Shown here in pieces: positions 47,879 to 58,659 of a DNA stretch of 64,000 nt (the first letter of the stretch is position 1; each line of letters starts with the position of its first letter). Under the pieces are notes generated by a model. It saw only the letters and a list, made by a program, of their open reading frames with translations. It made no database searches and had not been told where the DNA came from. This DNA comes from Hermatobates lingyangjiaoensis (taxonomy: Eukaryota > Arthropoda > Insecta > Hemiptera > Hermatobatidae), in assembly GCA_026182355.1 (NCBI GenBank), contig JAPFBL010000047.1:1302001-1366000 (forward strand). Reading direction: 5' to 3'. A program made the translations under genes and the position numbers.

Positions 47879-49730
47879 GCAGTTTATCTTAACACCGAAA
47901 TTTTATTTACCGAGCAGCAGCTGAAAACTGTTAAACAATCAGTTGGTAGTAATATTCAATCTATAGAAGAGATCCTATATATATTAATAGAAAAATATGT
48001 ACCATATACTGATCTTGATGACATAGACCCTCATCACAGTAAAAAGTACTCGGCAAGAGACAATATTTACATTGCCATCGCCACAAAATTTAATAGAGAA
48101 GAGGTTAAATTAGGGTTTAACTCCATTCACGTATAGAAAGCCTGGTGAAGATGGTCACTATCACAACATTGTAGTCCAGGTATTTGAGACTTATCTAAAT
48201 TCCTGGTACATTAGCATTCTGTATAATGAATGCTTAAAGCTTTGAATGAACTCTGGAGGGATCTATGAATAGTAAGATCAGATAAAGTGAGTTGCGGTTC
48301 GGTAACTCTAATAACTGAATAACTTATTTTCACTTTGTGGTAAAATATTAAAAAACTTTCACTTAATAGAATTATGCTTTTTTGACGCTCCAATAGTTTA
48401 TTAAGAGAGTATCAATTTGTGTATTTTCCACAAAAAAATACGGTGGATATCCCAATAAAAGTTCAGAACTTGTCAATCAGGCACTTGAAACAAAACAAAT
48501 TCTATTACTTATATATTGGACGTTAGAGTTGATTTTGAGAGGTCTGGTGGCCTTCTATATTGGATCAGCTGCAACGTTTTAAATGCTAAGAAATTTGTAT
48601 TACTTGACTGTCGATTATGTTAGGTGCACGGAAGGCTCATGTTGTGGCCATTGATATTGGCTTATTTTGTATGATGATCTGTTTTGAAAAAAAAATGTAT
48701 CCGGCACTTTAATTATGGCTTTTACTCATAACTTTGTGTTAACAGTCAGAGTAGGAGCTATTGCTGTCGTTAAAAGTTTGGTAAATAACAGCTCACATCA
48801 GCTTCATCAATGGTTCAACAGTCAAAATAAGTGTATTTTAATGCTAAAACATCTAAAGTGCATTGTGTGTCCGCAGATCAGTTGCTAACAATGTTATAAA
48901 AGAATTTCAAACCATTTATCCCGTAGCTAGTTGCGTATTTGCTTATGGGACCCCTTCTTATATTGAAGAATTAGAAGTTGAAGTAGATAGTCTTACGATC
49001 GCTTCTAGCTTATAGAGAGCATCTGTTTCCTAAACTGACTATCTCAATGGAACGACCGATGAAGTCTGATAGACGGTGATAGGGTGATTGAGAAGCCCAA
49101 AGAGGAATGCAGAAAATATGAACTGCTCACCATTTATACTGATTGCTGCCGTCGCAATGAACAAGTTGAGTGTGCTATTGTGGTTTATTACAATCAGCAT
49201 GTAACAGATAATTATTTCGGTTGGAGAGTTTTGCAGTGGTAATCAGGCAGAACAGTTTGATATTGCTTGTGGGTAAACGAGTGCAAAACCTAGAAGAGGC
49301 ATATGCTGACTTGAGTTTTCTGCCAAAGCATGTAGTGATCAAAAGTTATAGTAAATTTCATAGGATTACTTTTAAAATGCCAATAATTATATGCCTCTGA
49401 TAGAATATGGTGCTATTTTGCAGAGTAAAGATATACTGCTTGGTAAAGTAGCATGTTGAACACGAAGAGAACGAGAGGAATCGCAAAGCGCGCCGCTCAA
49501 GAATCAACAATGTTCCCTATTTACTCCACATCTCCAAGAACCTATGTAAATAAGACAAGGCACACGATGATCTTCGAAACTGGAAGATTTCAGAGAAGCT
49601 AAAGCAATGTGTAGTAGAGCTAAAGCATTTTTCTCAAAAGTAACAGACAGAATTGCTTCTAGTTCTACAATGAACAATAAACCCACTAAAGTTCTGTCAG
49701 GTCAAGGGTAAACCTGACAAGATTTATTAT
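47879..49730 (+). pseudogene. Decayed non-LTR retrotransposon (LINE) with RT and RNase H remnants
   Basis: The first frame (47879-48136) carries a pre-RT linker typical of Jockey/I-type LINEs (SIEEILYILIEKYVPYTD, then FNREEVKLGFNSI). It stops, and the next frame continues KPGEDGHYHNIVVQVFETYL...ILYNECLKL, which matches the usual KAPG-D-G...IYN-CL RT segment. Around 48520-48560 DVRVDFERSGGLLYW recalls the palm motif with D-FD-W. From 49123, IYTDCCRRNEQVECAIVVYY and QAEQF match RNase H (first Asp and Glu kept, the DS motif lost). Many stops and frameshifts make it inactive. The RNase H domain points to an I, LOA or related clade. Confidence 0.75.
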
Positions 49731-49739
49731 TTTAAGTGA

Positions 49740-51520
49740 CTCTCATTGTGTGTGACGATGTCTCGGAGTAAATATGAGGCTGAGTCCTGTGTAAATGCAG
49801 CCTGTTTGAACGAGAGAGAGAGTCAGATTTACACAAACAGGAATCCTTTCAGTAATTATTACATGATGTAAACAGAACCTGTCCAGCATATTGTAAAATG
49901 TATAAACAACATTCTTCTTGATTATTTATTCCATTAATTGGAAGCGACTTATTAAAACTGATAATGAATGTTCATTATCTTAAATTTCTAATCTAAAAAG
50001 ATTAAATTATACATTTGATAGTAAATTTGATATTAAATTGATAACTTTGTAAGTCCGAACTCATTGTTGATATTGTGTTTATGAAGTTTGTTGTCTAATC
50101 ATTTACTTGCTGCTATTGGAACGATAAGTAATTGTGTTTTGAGGCATGAACGAATAAAGCTATTTTACAAAAAAAATTATATACTGGCTATTCTAATTTC
50201 AGTAATAGAAATTATACTGATTTTTGACATCCAGTTTTATGATAGCTAGTTTTGTTACTTGGCAAATAATTTTCTTCATATTTGTATAACCTAGTTAATT
50301 TACAAACAGGTAAAGGGATGACTGTTCTTTATTTAAAGCACTAATTCTCAACGTGGTTGAGAGAGGATTAATTGTGGTTGACGAAAAACTATAGTTTTTG
50401 ATAATCCATGCACGCAGTTACAAACTATTCTCAACATGGATCCATGTTGAGTTATATGAGTATATCAGAATAGCATAACCAAACATACACCAATGCGTAG
50501 TAGGAGTCAGTATCAGTTTGACTGATGAAAACTGTTTGTTTTGGTGGATAAATCTTAGTAATGTTTCTAATTTCTTATTGTGGTTTAGGCGCTGATTATT
50601 ATCTCACGTGTTTGTTGTGAAACCTTGTTATTACAATGAAAGATTGCAAATTAAGGGTTACTAGAAACTGAGTATATATATTTGTTCTAGTGACATAAAC
50701 TATAAAATATCATTTCATGAAAGAAAATGAAATTTAATATGGTTAGTATCAGATGAAAAAGATTGTTTATTAAAATAGTACAAATAACAAATTATGGAGG
50801 TATATCAAGGCCTTTATTTGAATCATTTAAGCTGGTTATAAGACACCTTGATCCCTAGTAAAGCGATTAATTGGTAAGGGAGTTTTGCAACAGATTCAGT
50901 TCTGAAATGAAAGCTGTCGTGAGTTTCAAAATGAGGATAAGAGGGTAAGTTTTGTGAGAGCGCCTCAGGGGAGCGGCCTTTCGAGAAATTAGAAACATGA
51001 CTGTGAGAGGCCCTAAGGCGTAACTTCAACTGGCAAAAGTACACAGTTGTGGCTGGGGGAAATACCAGAGTTGGGTTGCCACCTTGTCAGGCTACTTCAG
51101 CCCAAATGTTAGCGCAGTAATTACACTTTCCAATCTGGTTCTTCCTCTTCTCTCCCCATTATACCTCTTACAGTTTGCATGATGCTCCACAACTAATGAA
51201 ATATCTTTTTTTGGCTTTATTTATTATCATCAACTTGTATAATTGTGTCTTTATTATTCACTCTAAAAATAATCATGTACCTGTATACTAAACGTATATC
51301 AGGTCATTGCATTCTATTTGTAAAATGTTACTAGGTAAACTATAATGTATACTCCATTCAAATAATGATATAAAATAAAAGTAATAAAAAAACAAAGTAG
51401 CAAAAATTTCTACGTAATCTGAAAAAGAAAAATTAAAGAATACCTCGAGTATGTAAATTTTTTCCCCAACCTTTAAGTTCTGCTTCACGTAACAATAACT
51501 TAATAACGAAATAGTGTCAT
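49740..51520. other. AT-rich spacer, nothing recognised
   Basis: After the LINE remnant there is no gene or clear repeat. A short complementary pair AATGCAGCCTGTTTG / AGATTTACACAAACAGG lies near 49794-49840 with a GAGAGAGA run between the halves. Confidence 0.5.
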
Positions 51521-51524
51521 GAAG

Positions 51525-51845
51525 ATGTTAGGTTAGGTTTTAGGGATAGTCCCATGAGAAAAGATACAGAAGCTAAAGATTGATATTTTGCGATACAACA
51601 CAATGAACAGTTTTCACTGGGTTTCCTAAATTTTTTCTAACTTAAGTTAATTTAAAGTAGGAACATTTAATAAGTACCTGACTTTGTATAGGCTTGGAAC
51701 CAACGGCTTAAATTGCTCTCTGAGGGAGATTTTTTTTTTCTCCTCCAGTGTGAATGAATTGAGGATCTCATTGAATACCGAATGCCAGACCTCCCAGTTC
51801 AGAGGCGAGTATGTATCCACTGGTATAGACTTGCTCCCCGATGAA
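51525..51845 (-). mobile_element. tRNA-derived SINE, minus strand, diverged
   Basis: It starts (3' end of the element) with GTTAGGTTAGGTTTTAGGG. It runs through the complement of the family body (TTGCGATACAACACAATGAA, CTAACTTAAGTTAATTTA, AATAAGTACCTGACTTTGTA, CTTGGAACCAACGGC) to the head complement (CCAGACCTCCCAGTTCAGAG, GCGAGTATGTATCCACTGG). Overlapping ORFs on both strands are shadows. Confidence 0.8.
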
Positions 51846-53199
51846 TATTTCATCTTAGTTATTTTTATACCTATCCCTTTTTATTGTGATATCCTTTTTT
51901 CTCTCACACAAACACACATAAACAGGCGAATCTGCAAAAGCATTGTATTGCCATTGAAAAATCTATATGAAATGATTCCTATATGAAAGATAACAAATTT
52001 TATTCCGCATTATTTCAACTTATTGTATTTATTTCAACATATTTCTAAATTTATTCTACTTTTTAGTAGACATTTAAAATACAAAAATATCAAATAATAA
52101 TAAATTTATCATGATGTGAGTTTAAAGTGCAGTGGCTGGTTAGATATTCATAGCAAATACGTGATATTTTTACATGTGGAGAGCAAAACTCGTAAGAAAA
52201 TTGACCAAGAACTACCTAAATGGGACATTTTCAACCTAAAAAACAAACATTTTCAAGCTTTTTAAAGTCTTATATACGCAAAATGTAATGTTCAAAATGC
52301 CTGATCAACTATATGAAAGCAACAAGGAAGGGTCTTAATAAAAATTTTCCATACTCAGGGAATAGATCAATTTTCTGAATAAAAATTTTGATCGTATCCA
52401 TGCTTAAACACATAATATAACAAAATGGAAACAAAAAAATATATTATTTATTGCTGACATCGTTGAAAAAAGGCAAATGACAATTTTAGTGTTGTATAGT
52501 CACACTGCAGGAAACGGTGCAATTATGAAGTTTTGGATTGGTAACGGTAAACTCACATTTTGATTGGACGATCCAAATGATAGTTGTTGAACCAAAAAAA
52601 GTACTTCCATACATGAGGTCTAGACAGAAAAAAGCATGCCAATATTGTGCTAATAATACTAGATCTAGGGTTTCAGTGTATCGTAGGTGTTTACATAAAT
52701 AATAAGAATAACTCGGAAATAAACAAATCAAGGGTACATTTGCCACATTAGAAGTTTTGGTCTTGGAATAAAGTTAATAAAGATAGAAATACTTGTTCCT
52801 GCAGTTTCGTTTGCATGCCGATGTCCCATATGCCCCATACCCCATATGAATTGTCCCATAAGCTGAATGATTTGGGCAGTCAATAGTCTAAATCTATATT
52901 TCAACCAACATTAAGGATCACTTATATGTACTCTTTATTAAAATTCTAAGGTATCCTCAAATATAATAATGCTAACTTTTTATGTAAAGTATAATTTCTT
53001 TTTGCTGCTTAATAGCTACAAATCTTATAAAGCAGTTGGATTTAATTTATATCGTGGTTACATTACTCATATCTACTGTCAGTGCTGATACAACACTATG
53101 GCAAATTGAACCAACAATATTATTATTTTTTGTTTTCTTCTTTTTTTTCCGATGACCACACTTATAAGTTGTTATCTGTTAATGCTGTTTTGTTATTTT

Positions 53200-53480
53200 C
53201 CATCCATTTTATAAATTGGCTATCCATGTAACAGAGTTGATTCTACATTGAGAGTTCTAAATTTGCTGTAACTCAAGTATATATAGAGTAAGGATTTTTA
53301 ATGAGTACCCTATATCACACGGGCTCAAAACCGACAGCTAATCGTCCCATCTGAAGGACGATATGCTCAGATTTTTTTCACCTTGCATATGAATAAATCA
53401 TAAGCCAGATTGGGCAATGAACCCTAGATCTATCAATCTATAGGCTGCCACGCAAGCCATTGGGCTATACTAACCTCATA
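53200..53480 (-). mobile_element. tRNA-derived SINE, minus strand, 3' truncated
   Basis: Matches the family from CTACATTGAGAGTTCTAAAT through TAATGAGTACCCTATATC, GGCTCAAAACCGACAGC and AAGGACGATATGCTCAGATT to the head complement (TGAACCCTAGATCTATCAAT, CCACGCAAGCCATTGGGCTA). The TTAGG-type tail is missing. Confidence 0.75.
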
Positions 53481-53484
53481 CTAG

Positions 53485-54960
53485 TAACAAATTAGTAGTA
53501 AATGGTAGGATTATGGCAGGACTTGTAAGTATATATTATAAAATATCATCCTTTTAGAAAGTAATTAAATATATATCTAATCCTAAAATAAGTAAGACAT
53601 AGCTTTAATAATAGGATGAAAAAAAATTGGTAATATGAAAAATGTTTTAATGAATTTCAGATGAAATATAGCAGTGGATTGATTACAAAAAGTTGACAGG
53701 TAGAAAAGAAGGAGGAGAATTGACAGAAACATGACAGGAGATTTTTCCCTGTCAAAAACAAATTCATTTGATGCCTTCATGTAGTTCTATTATAAACATA
53801 TATTTCAATTCAACTGTGAGAGAAATACACTAAAATTCTATAATGCTTAAATAATGAACTCTTCTCTGAAAGGTTTATTTAAATGAAGAAAGTCTGATTA
53901 AACTGAAATTTATAATTATATATGTGTTATACTGAAAAATATTTTAAAATATATTTACCCTTATATTTTAAACACTACCATATTCTGTGCAACTGATTGG
54001 TTAATTTATCTCTTCACACCCTACCACTGCTATTTCTGAGAAAGACCATTATAAGGGTCAACATATTTAAAGAGTGTAGTTTTCATTTGTGTTCCATTCC
54101 GTTTTCAAGGTTTATATATATACCTACTCATGTAAGGTTGTAATTGCATTAATATATATTTCAGAAATATTGTCTTCATTTATTTTTAAATACAAATTTC
54201 ATTCTGTTTTGTGGTTTATTCCAATTTTTGTGTATTATATATCAGCAATGGTCATATAGCACCTTCTCAAAGAAATAACACTGTACGAAGTTTTTAAAAT
54301 AATGTTGAATATTAATAGCGAAAGTGAATAATAATAACAATATCAGTAAAGTAAAGCAAAGGAGTACCAAACTATATAAACAATAGTCATTTTAGAATGC
54401 GCAAACAGAATTATACAAAATTAAAAAAACTACCACAAACAAAATTAGACAAATTTTCACAATTATTATTGAGGCGAATGACTAATCTGACACCAAAAAT
54501 GCTAATAAATTCTTGTTATGAAGATATTAAGCTTAAAATATTACTGGTACCAGTAATTTAATGATTGATTTAATGATTTTTTATTAAATGAATCGAGATT
54601 GGAAGGTGATTGAGCTTAACAATGGATGTCCTATGACACTTCATACAAGAACTCTGCATAGCAGATGCCAGACAAACATAAATAACGTTACACATTGCTC
54701 AATCCAGTAGATGGACGTATTTGCAAGAAGTACAAAAACTATTCGCATGGGTAGAATTACGGCTGAAAAGGGAAATGAGGACGAACTGGGGTTAATAATA
54801 GAACAAGTTTGACAGATACGACGACCACATCATTTCATTCCTTTAACTGAAATAGCATGCTCAAAATAACAAACCCAAATTCTCCGATTCAGCTATCATA
54901 AGGAAAATAAATAGGTGGAGACAATTCGAATAATTTCCAATCATATTTGTGTCGCAAATT
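53485..54960. other. AT-rich spacer, nothing recognised
   Basis: No supported gene. The minus-strand ORF at 53583-53780 is hydrophobic background. Confidence 0.5.
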
Positions 54961-54969
54961 ATGGTCTCC

Positions 54970-55030
54970 CTAAATTTGTTCTCCTGATGACAGGAGAAAC
55001 AAATAATTGAAACCGTAAGTGTAAATTACT
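54970..55030 (+). repeat. Hammerhead-like fragment without stem II
   Basis: TTCTCCTGATGACAGGAG has a perfect CTGATGA and is followed 20 bases later by AATTGAAACCGTAAGTG. No stem-II pairing joins the two boxes, so it is a remnant at most. Confidence 0.35.
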
Positions 55031-55673
55031 TTATTTCTATATTTGTACTCATCCCAATTTTTAGTGCCCGTTCTCAATCATCATCTTATTGAATATATAT
55101 GCATATATATATTATATTAACTATAGTTTACTAGTATATTTGATGCAGACCTTTCTTTATTCAATCATTTTTCATTGAATAATATACCTATTTTCATTCT
55201 AGTTCTATTTCTAGTTAATGTTTCCGTTATTCTAAAGTTATTTTTCCAACTATCAGGTACTATGAATAACAATGCACGAAATGGTTTATTACGGACTTTC
55301 ATTATTCTAATCTAATATTGCAAACAATATTACTAACAAATAAAATATAAGTTGTACTTCCAAAGTTTTAGTCTATTTTAAGAATACTACATATTAATAA
55401 CTGACAAAAAAATAACAATAAATACTATATTTAACAATTCAAACTACTAACTCCTTTGAAATAATAGATAATTAATTACATCCAGTGGGCCAGGGAGGTT
55501 AAATAGCCTTTGATTATTCTAATATTTCAGGTTTTACAATGGGATTCCTATAGTTACTTTATGACACTAAACATTTTGAATCCATCAATTAATTTGGGTT
55601 ATTGCTTTCTTGGGATCATGCATGTAGTTTATTTATATAAAATTATATGAAGTAGTCTATATATAAATATAAA

Positions 55674-55856
55674 CCAATTAAAAAAGATTGCACACAGATA
55701 GACACAGGAATAACACTTCTATATTTTGACCATCGTCGTTAGTTCAGTCACCGCTCTGCCTTCCTGCGGGACTCTTCGCCTCCTGATGACGACGATGGTC
55801 GAAATATAGAATCGAGTTATTCCTGTGTCTATCTGTGTGCTATCTTTTTTAATTGG
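55674..55856. mobile_element. Fold-back PLE repeat pair with hammerhead
   Basis: Arms 55676-55740 and 55788-55854 are close complements (AATTAAAAAAGAT, CACAGATAGACACAGGAATA, TATATTTTGACCATCGTCG and partners). The right end continues to TTGGACCGTTTCATTTAA and a short TA run. The right arm contains the complete hammerhead described separately. The left arm has GTCAAAATATAG instead of GTCGAAATATAG and lacks the CTGATGA box. Confidence 0.75.
55772..55816 (+). ncRNA. Hammerhead ribozyme motif with intact core
   Basis: Core CTGATGA (55783-55789), one extra C, stem II GAC-GATG-GTC (55791-55800), GAAA (55801-55804), a one-pair stem III (A-TA-U) and A at the cleavage position (55808). Stem I can form as TC/GA next to the core, then an internal loop, then CTC/GAG. 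Core bases match the consensus exactly; helices are short. Confidence 0.7.
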
Positions 55857-55906
55857 TTTTTATTAAAAAGTCCGTTGGACCGTTTCATTTAATTATTATA
55901 TATATG

Positions 55907-56105
55907 TAAACTAAATTCACAATAACAAAAAACATGAAAGTGATCACAGACACTCACTACTGAATTCGATAGCGTCGTCATCAAATAGAGAGATAAAGAA
56001 ACAAGTCGCTCCGAAGGCAGGCGACGACTGAAGTCACATCATTCAAGGGACAAATACAGTAGTGAGTTCCTGTACTGCGTGTTCATTCTGTAAATCTAGT
56101 TTATT
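55907..56105. mobile_element. Decayed fold-back of the GAATTCAGTAGTGAG group
   Basis: Minus strand near 55950-55990 reads TTTGATGACGACGCTATCG, then AATTCAGTAGTGAGTG. The right half has AATACAGTAGTGAGTTCCTG on the plus strand. Outer segments GTAAACTAAATTCACA and TCTGTAAATCTAGTTTAT are partial complements. It is the same group as 12774-12939. Confidence 0.5.
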
Positions 56106-56334
56106 TAGTTCGTGGAATCGTTCTATTTAAGTGGCATATAAATAGGTGTTTGACGTCTTTGGAGACAACTTCTTTTCCTGGTAGCAACGAGAGCCAAAAT
56201 TAAGTACTAATATTTCTTAATTCATTGATTGCATACATATAGTGTAATATGTGACGTGTTACTTTGGTTGGTCATTTCAATTTTCTTGTTTTATATAAAT
56301 ATCAATGTCCAATCCAAAATAACATATAAAAAAT

Positions 56335-56560
56335 GGGATCAAGATATTTCGGTGAAGACAAGATCATTGTTGGTCTTCGCCAGAGTTACACTTGAACTCC
56401 TTTGATTTTTATTTGATGTGCTCATTGTTAAAAATATACCTAACAAGATTTCACAGTAAGAACGCAAAATAAATCCGAATGTCTAAAAACACAGTTAGAT
56501 ATTCCAAAATATAAGTAAGATCTTTCAACCAAACCAGCTGGTCTTCATCAGAATCTCATT
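56335..56560 (-). mobile_element. Two hammerhead-like copies, GAAAGATCTTA family
   Basis: The copy at 56516-56551 has a perfect core CTGATGA (56545-56551), one extra A, stem II GACC/GGTT, GAAA (56523-56526) and a two-pair stem III (AG-AT-CU). Stem I pairing is poor. The copy near 56350-56392 reads CTCTGGCGAAGACC...ACCGAAATATCTTG, with one core A changed to G. Both lie on the minus strand in direct order. Confidence 0.55.
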
Positions 56561-57378
56561 AATGAAGTGATACAGGTCATGAACTGGATGTCCTATATTG
56601 ATCCTATATTAAAATGGGAGGAAGACATGAAAGGTATTTTGAAGAGGATAAAGAGAAAGGAATGAGAACAAAAGGCTGGGCAATGCAAGTACTGAAGACA
56701 AAGAACTTCAGGAAGAAATTAGTAAAAGTTATCTGCAGGCTGTCAACTCTGGTAGACAAAGCTATTGCTCTCGTTAACACCGAGACTAACTTGAAAAACC
56801 ATTAATAATCTTTATAGTATTTCACCTAATTAATTTAATTAAAGAACACTAGATACTGTTTCTTAACAAAATGATGTTTTATACGTTATCATTTTAGCTT
56901 CTGTTCATTTTATATCATGATTTACATTATTTATATGAAAGATTAGAGTAAATTTTATTCACTTATTTACGTTGTAATGGTGTTGATTGGCTCGTATTCC
57001 TAATGATTTTTCAAACTGCCTTTTATATATTTCATAACAACATTTACACAAAATAATATAAATGCCACAAAAACTCTAGGTCTACTAGGATTATTATTAT
57101 CAAATAATGTGATGTTATTTATTTTATAATTCCAACAATGTGAAGGGAAACACTTAACAATCTCAAAAATATGTGTCTAAAAAAAGGTTTTCCAAAATAT
57201 TTTTCTACTGGATAATTTTTTTTTATTGGCCATGGCGTTTCTTCTGTTCAACCCCATAATCCAAGAGTTATTGTCAGGATATACAGAAAAAATCAATTAA
57301 AAGGAAACTTTCAATTATTTTTAGAACATATCTGACAGAGTGCCGATTTAGCTTAGTACTATTATATCAGACAATCTA

Positions 57379-57640
57379 TATATATATATATATATATAAC
57401 AAGATTACACAATAAACACGTTAAATAACAATCAATGTTCAAACCACAATAAGAAATTGATAAAAAGATTAAGATCTTTTAACCGTAAAAAGACGTCTTC
57501 ATCAGAGCAGAACCTCACGGGTTTTGACCCTGACAAAGATTGCTTGTTACTGTTCAAAGATTTTAGTCTTTAATTCCAAATTCTTATTGGGCCTTAAACA
57601 CACACACACACACACACACACACATTATATATATATATAT
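57379..57640. mobile_element. Inverted GAAAGATCTTA-family pair flanked by TA and CA tracts
   Basis: A (TA)n tract (57379-57398) is followed by the minus-strand copy with core CTGATGA (57499-57505) and AAAAGATCTTAATC. Next is a plus-strand copy GACCCTGACAAAGATTGCTT...TTCAAAGATTTTAGTC (57526-57572). Then come (CA)n (57598-57624) and (TA)n (57625-57640). Both ribozyme copies have mutated boxes. Confidence 0.6.
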
Positions 57641-57746
57641 AAAATCGCGTCCTTCTACTGGAATCTCTTCACTTCGTCCTCTTACACACTCCTACACAAC
57701 ATCAAATATAATATGTAATTCTTTATTTTATTTTCTTTTGTATTTA

Positions 57747-57751
<5 letters not shown>

Positions 57752-57783
<32 letters not shown>

Positions 57784-57890
57784 TGTGTTCTCTAATCGGG
57801 GTTCGGACAATTTTCCAGGATAAAAAATCAAACTCTCGTTGCCAACGTTTCGGTTTTATTTAAAACCTTTTTCATAGGCCTACAAACAAA
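57752..57890 (-). mobile_element. Palindrome-family PLE repeat, solitary arm
   Basis: A (TA)n tract (57752-57781) leads into AGGTGTGTTCTCTAATCGGG (as at 20589) and then the arm AAACTCTCGTTGCCAACGTT, TCGGTTTTATTTAAAACC, TTTTTCATAGGCC. On the minus strand, GTAGGCC and GGCAAC can pair as stem I, GGTTTTAAATAAAACC is a clean stem II and GAAACGTT gives stem III, but the first box is CTATGAAA. This is the same box seen in both arms at 20094-20449. Confidence 0.7.
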
Positions 57891-58244
57891 GGATAATAAG
57901 AAATCACATATCAACATCAAACATATACACAATATGAAAAATGGATTGTTACAACTTATGAATATTACAAGCAGAAATATTTCAGAGATACATAAAACAA
58001 TATTACTTACAGAAGTAAGAATTTTTTAACTAAGAAAATGAAATTTACATTATTTAAAGGAACAACAATGTTAGCCGGACAAAACCTTCGACTAGACTAA
58101 TAAGATAACATTACAAATAACCTCAACACTGTTCACTCAAGGGAACTAAATAAATCAAATTTCACTAAACCTCAGCACAACACTCCAGAATAAATATTAC
58201 TTAAATTAGTAATATCACTTCTATGATTAATCGAACTACTTCTA

Positions 58245-58290
58245 CTTCATACTTCTTCCTCATGACGACGAATGTCAAAATATCGAAGCG
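58245..58290 (+). repeat. Decayed hammerhead fragment
   Basis: TCCTCATGACGACGAATGTC followed by AAAATATCGAAGCGAG: CTGATGA has become CTCATGA and the GAAA box has become AAAA. It belongs to the 55772-55816 family. A (TA)n tract lies at 58338-58354. Confidence 0.5.
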
Positions 58291-58489
58291 AGTTTTATAG
58301 TAATTTTCTGTGTTTTTTTCTATGTATTAATGTATATTATATATATATATATATAATTAGGGAGTGTTCCACTGTTTTAACATATCTCATTGAATACTTA
58401 ATTAACTAACTCCTACCCAACACGACCAGTAACTATGTACACCTGTCATATTAAACAGTGTTAACATAATATATGTATGCACTTTTTTA

Positions 58490-58655
58490 TACCCTCCTTG
58501 AAGATAACTAAAAGCCAGATAAAATATAGCGGTTCTACTCTATTAAATATTCTTCAACGCTTAGTTGAAAGAATGGAAAGAATTCAGTTTCTTAAAAAAG
58601 CTAATAAAATAAGTGGATTCAGCAAAAGAGTGTCAATTATTGAATAATATATATA
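58490..58655 (+). repeat. Decayed terminal repeat of the GIY-YIG PLE family
   Basis: CTTGAAGATAACTAAAAGCC, TAGCGGTTCTACTCTATTAA, ATATTCTTCAACGCTTAG and AAAAAAGCTAATAAAATAAG align in order with the right repeat of the PLE at 13707-13915. It shows that this PLE family has a second, older insertion in the window. It ends in a short TA run. Confidence 0.6.
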
Positions 58656-58659
58656 CTGG

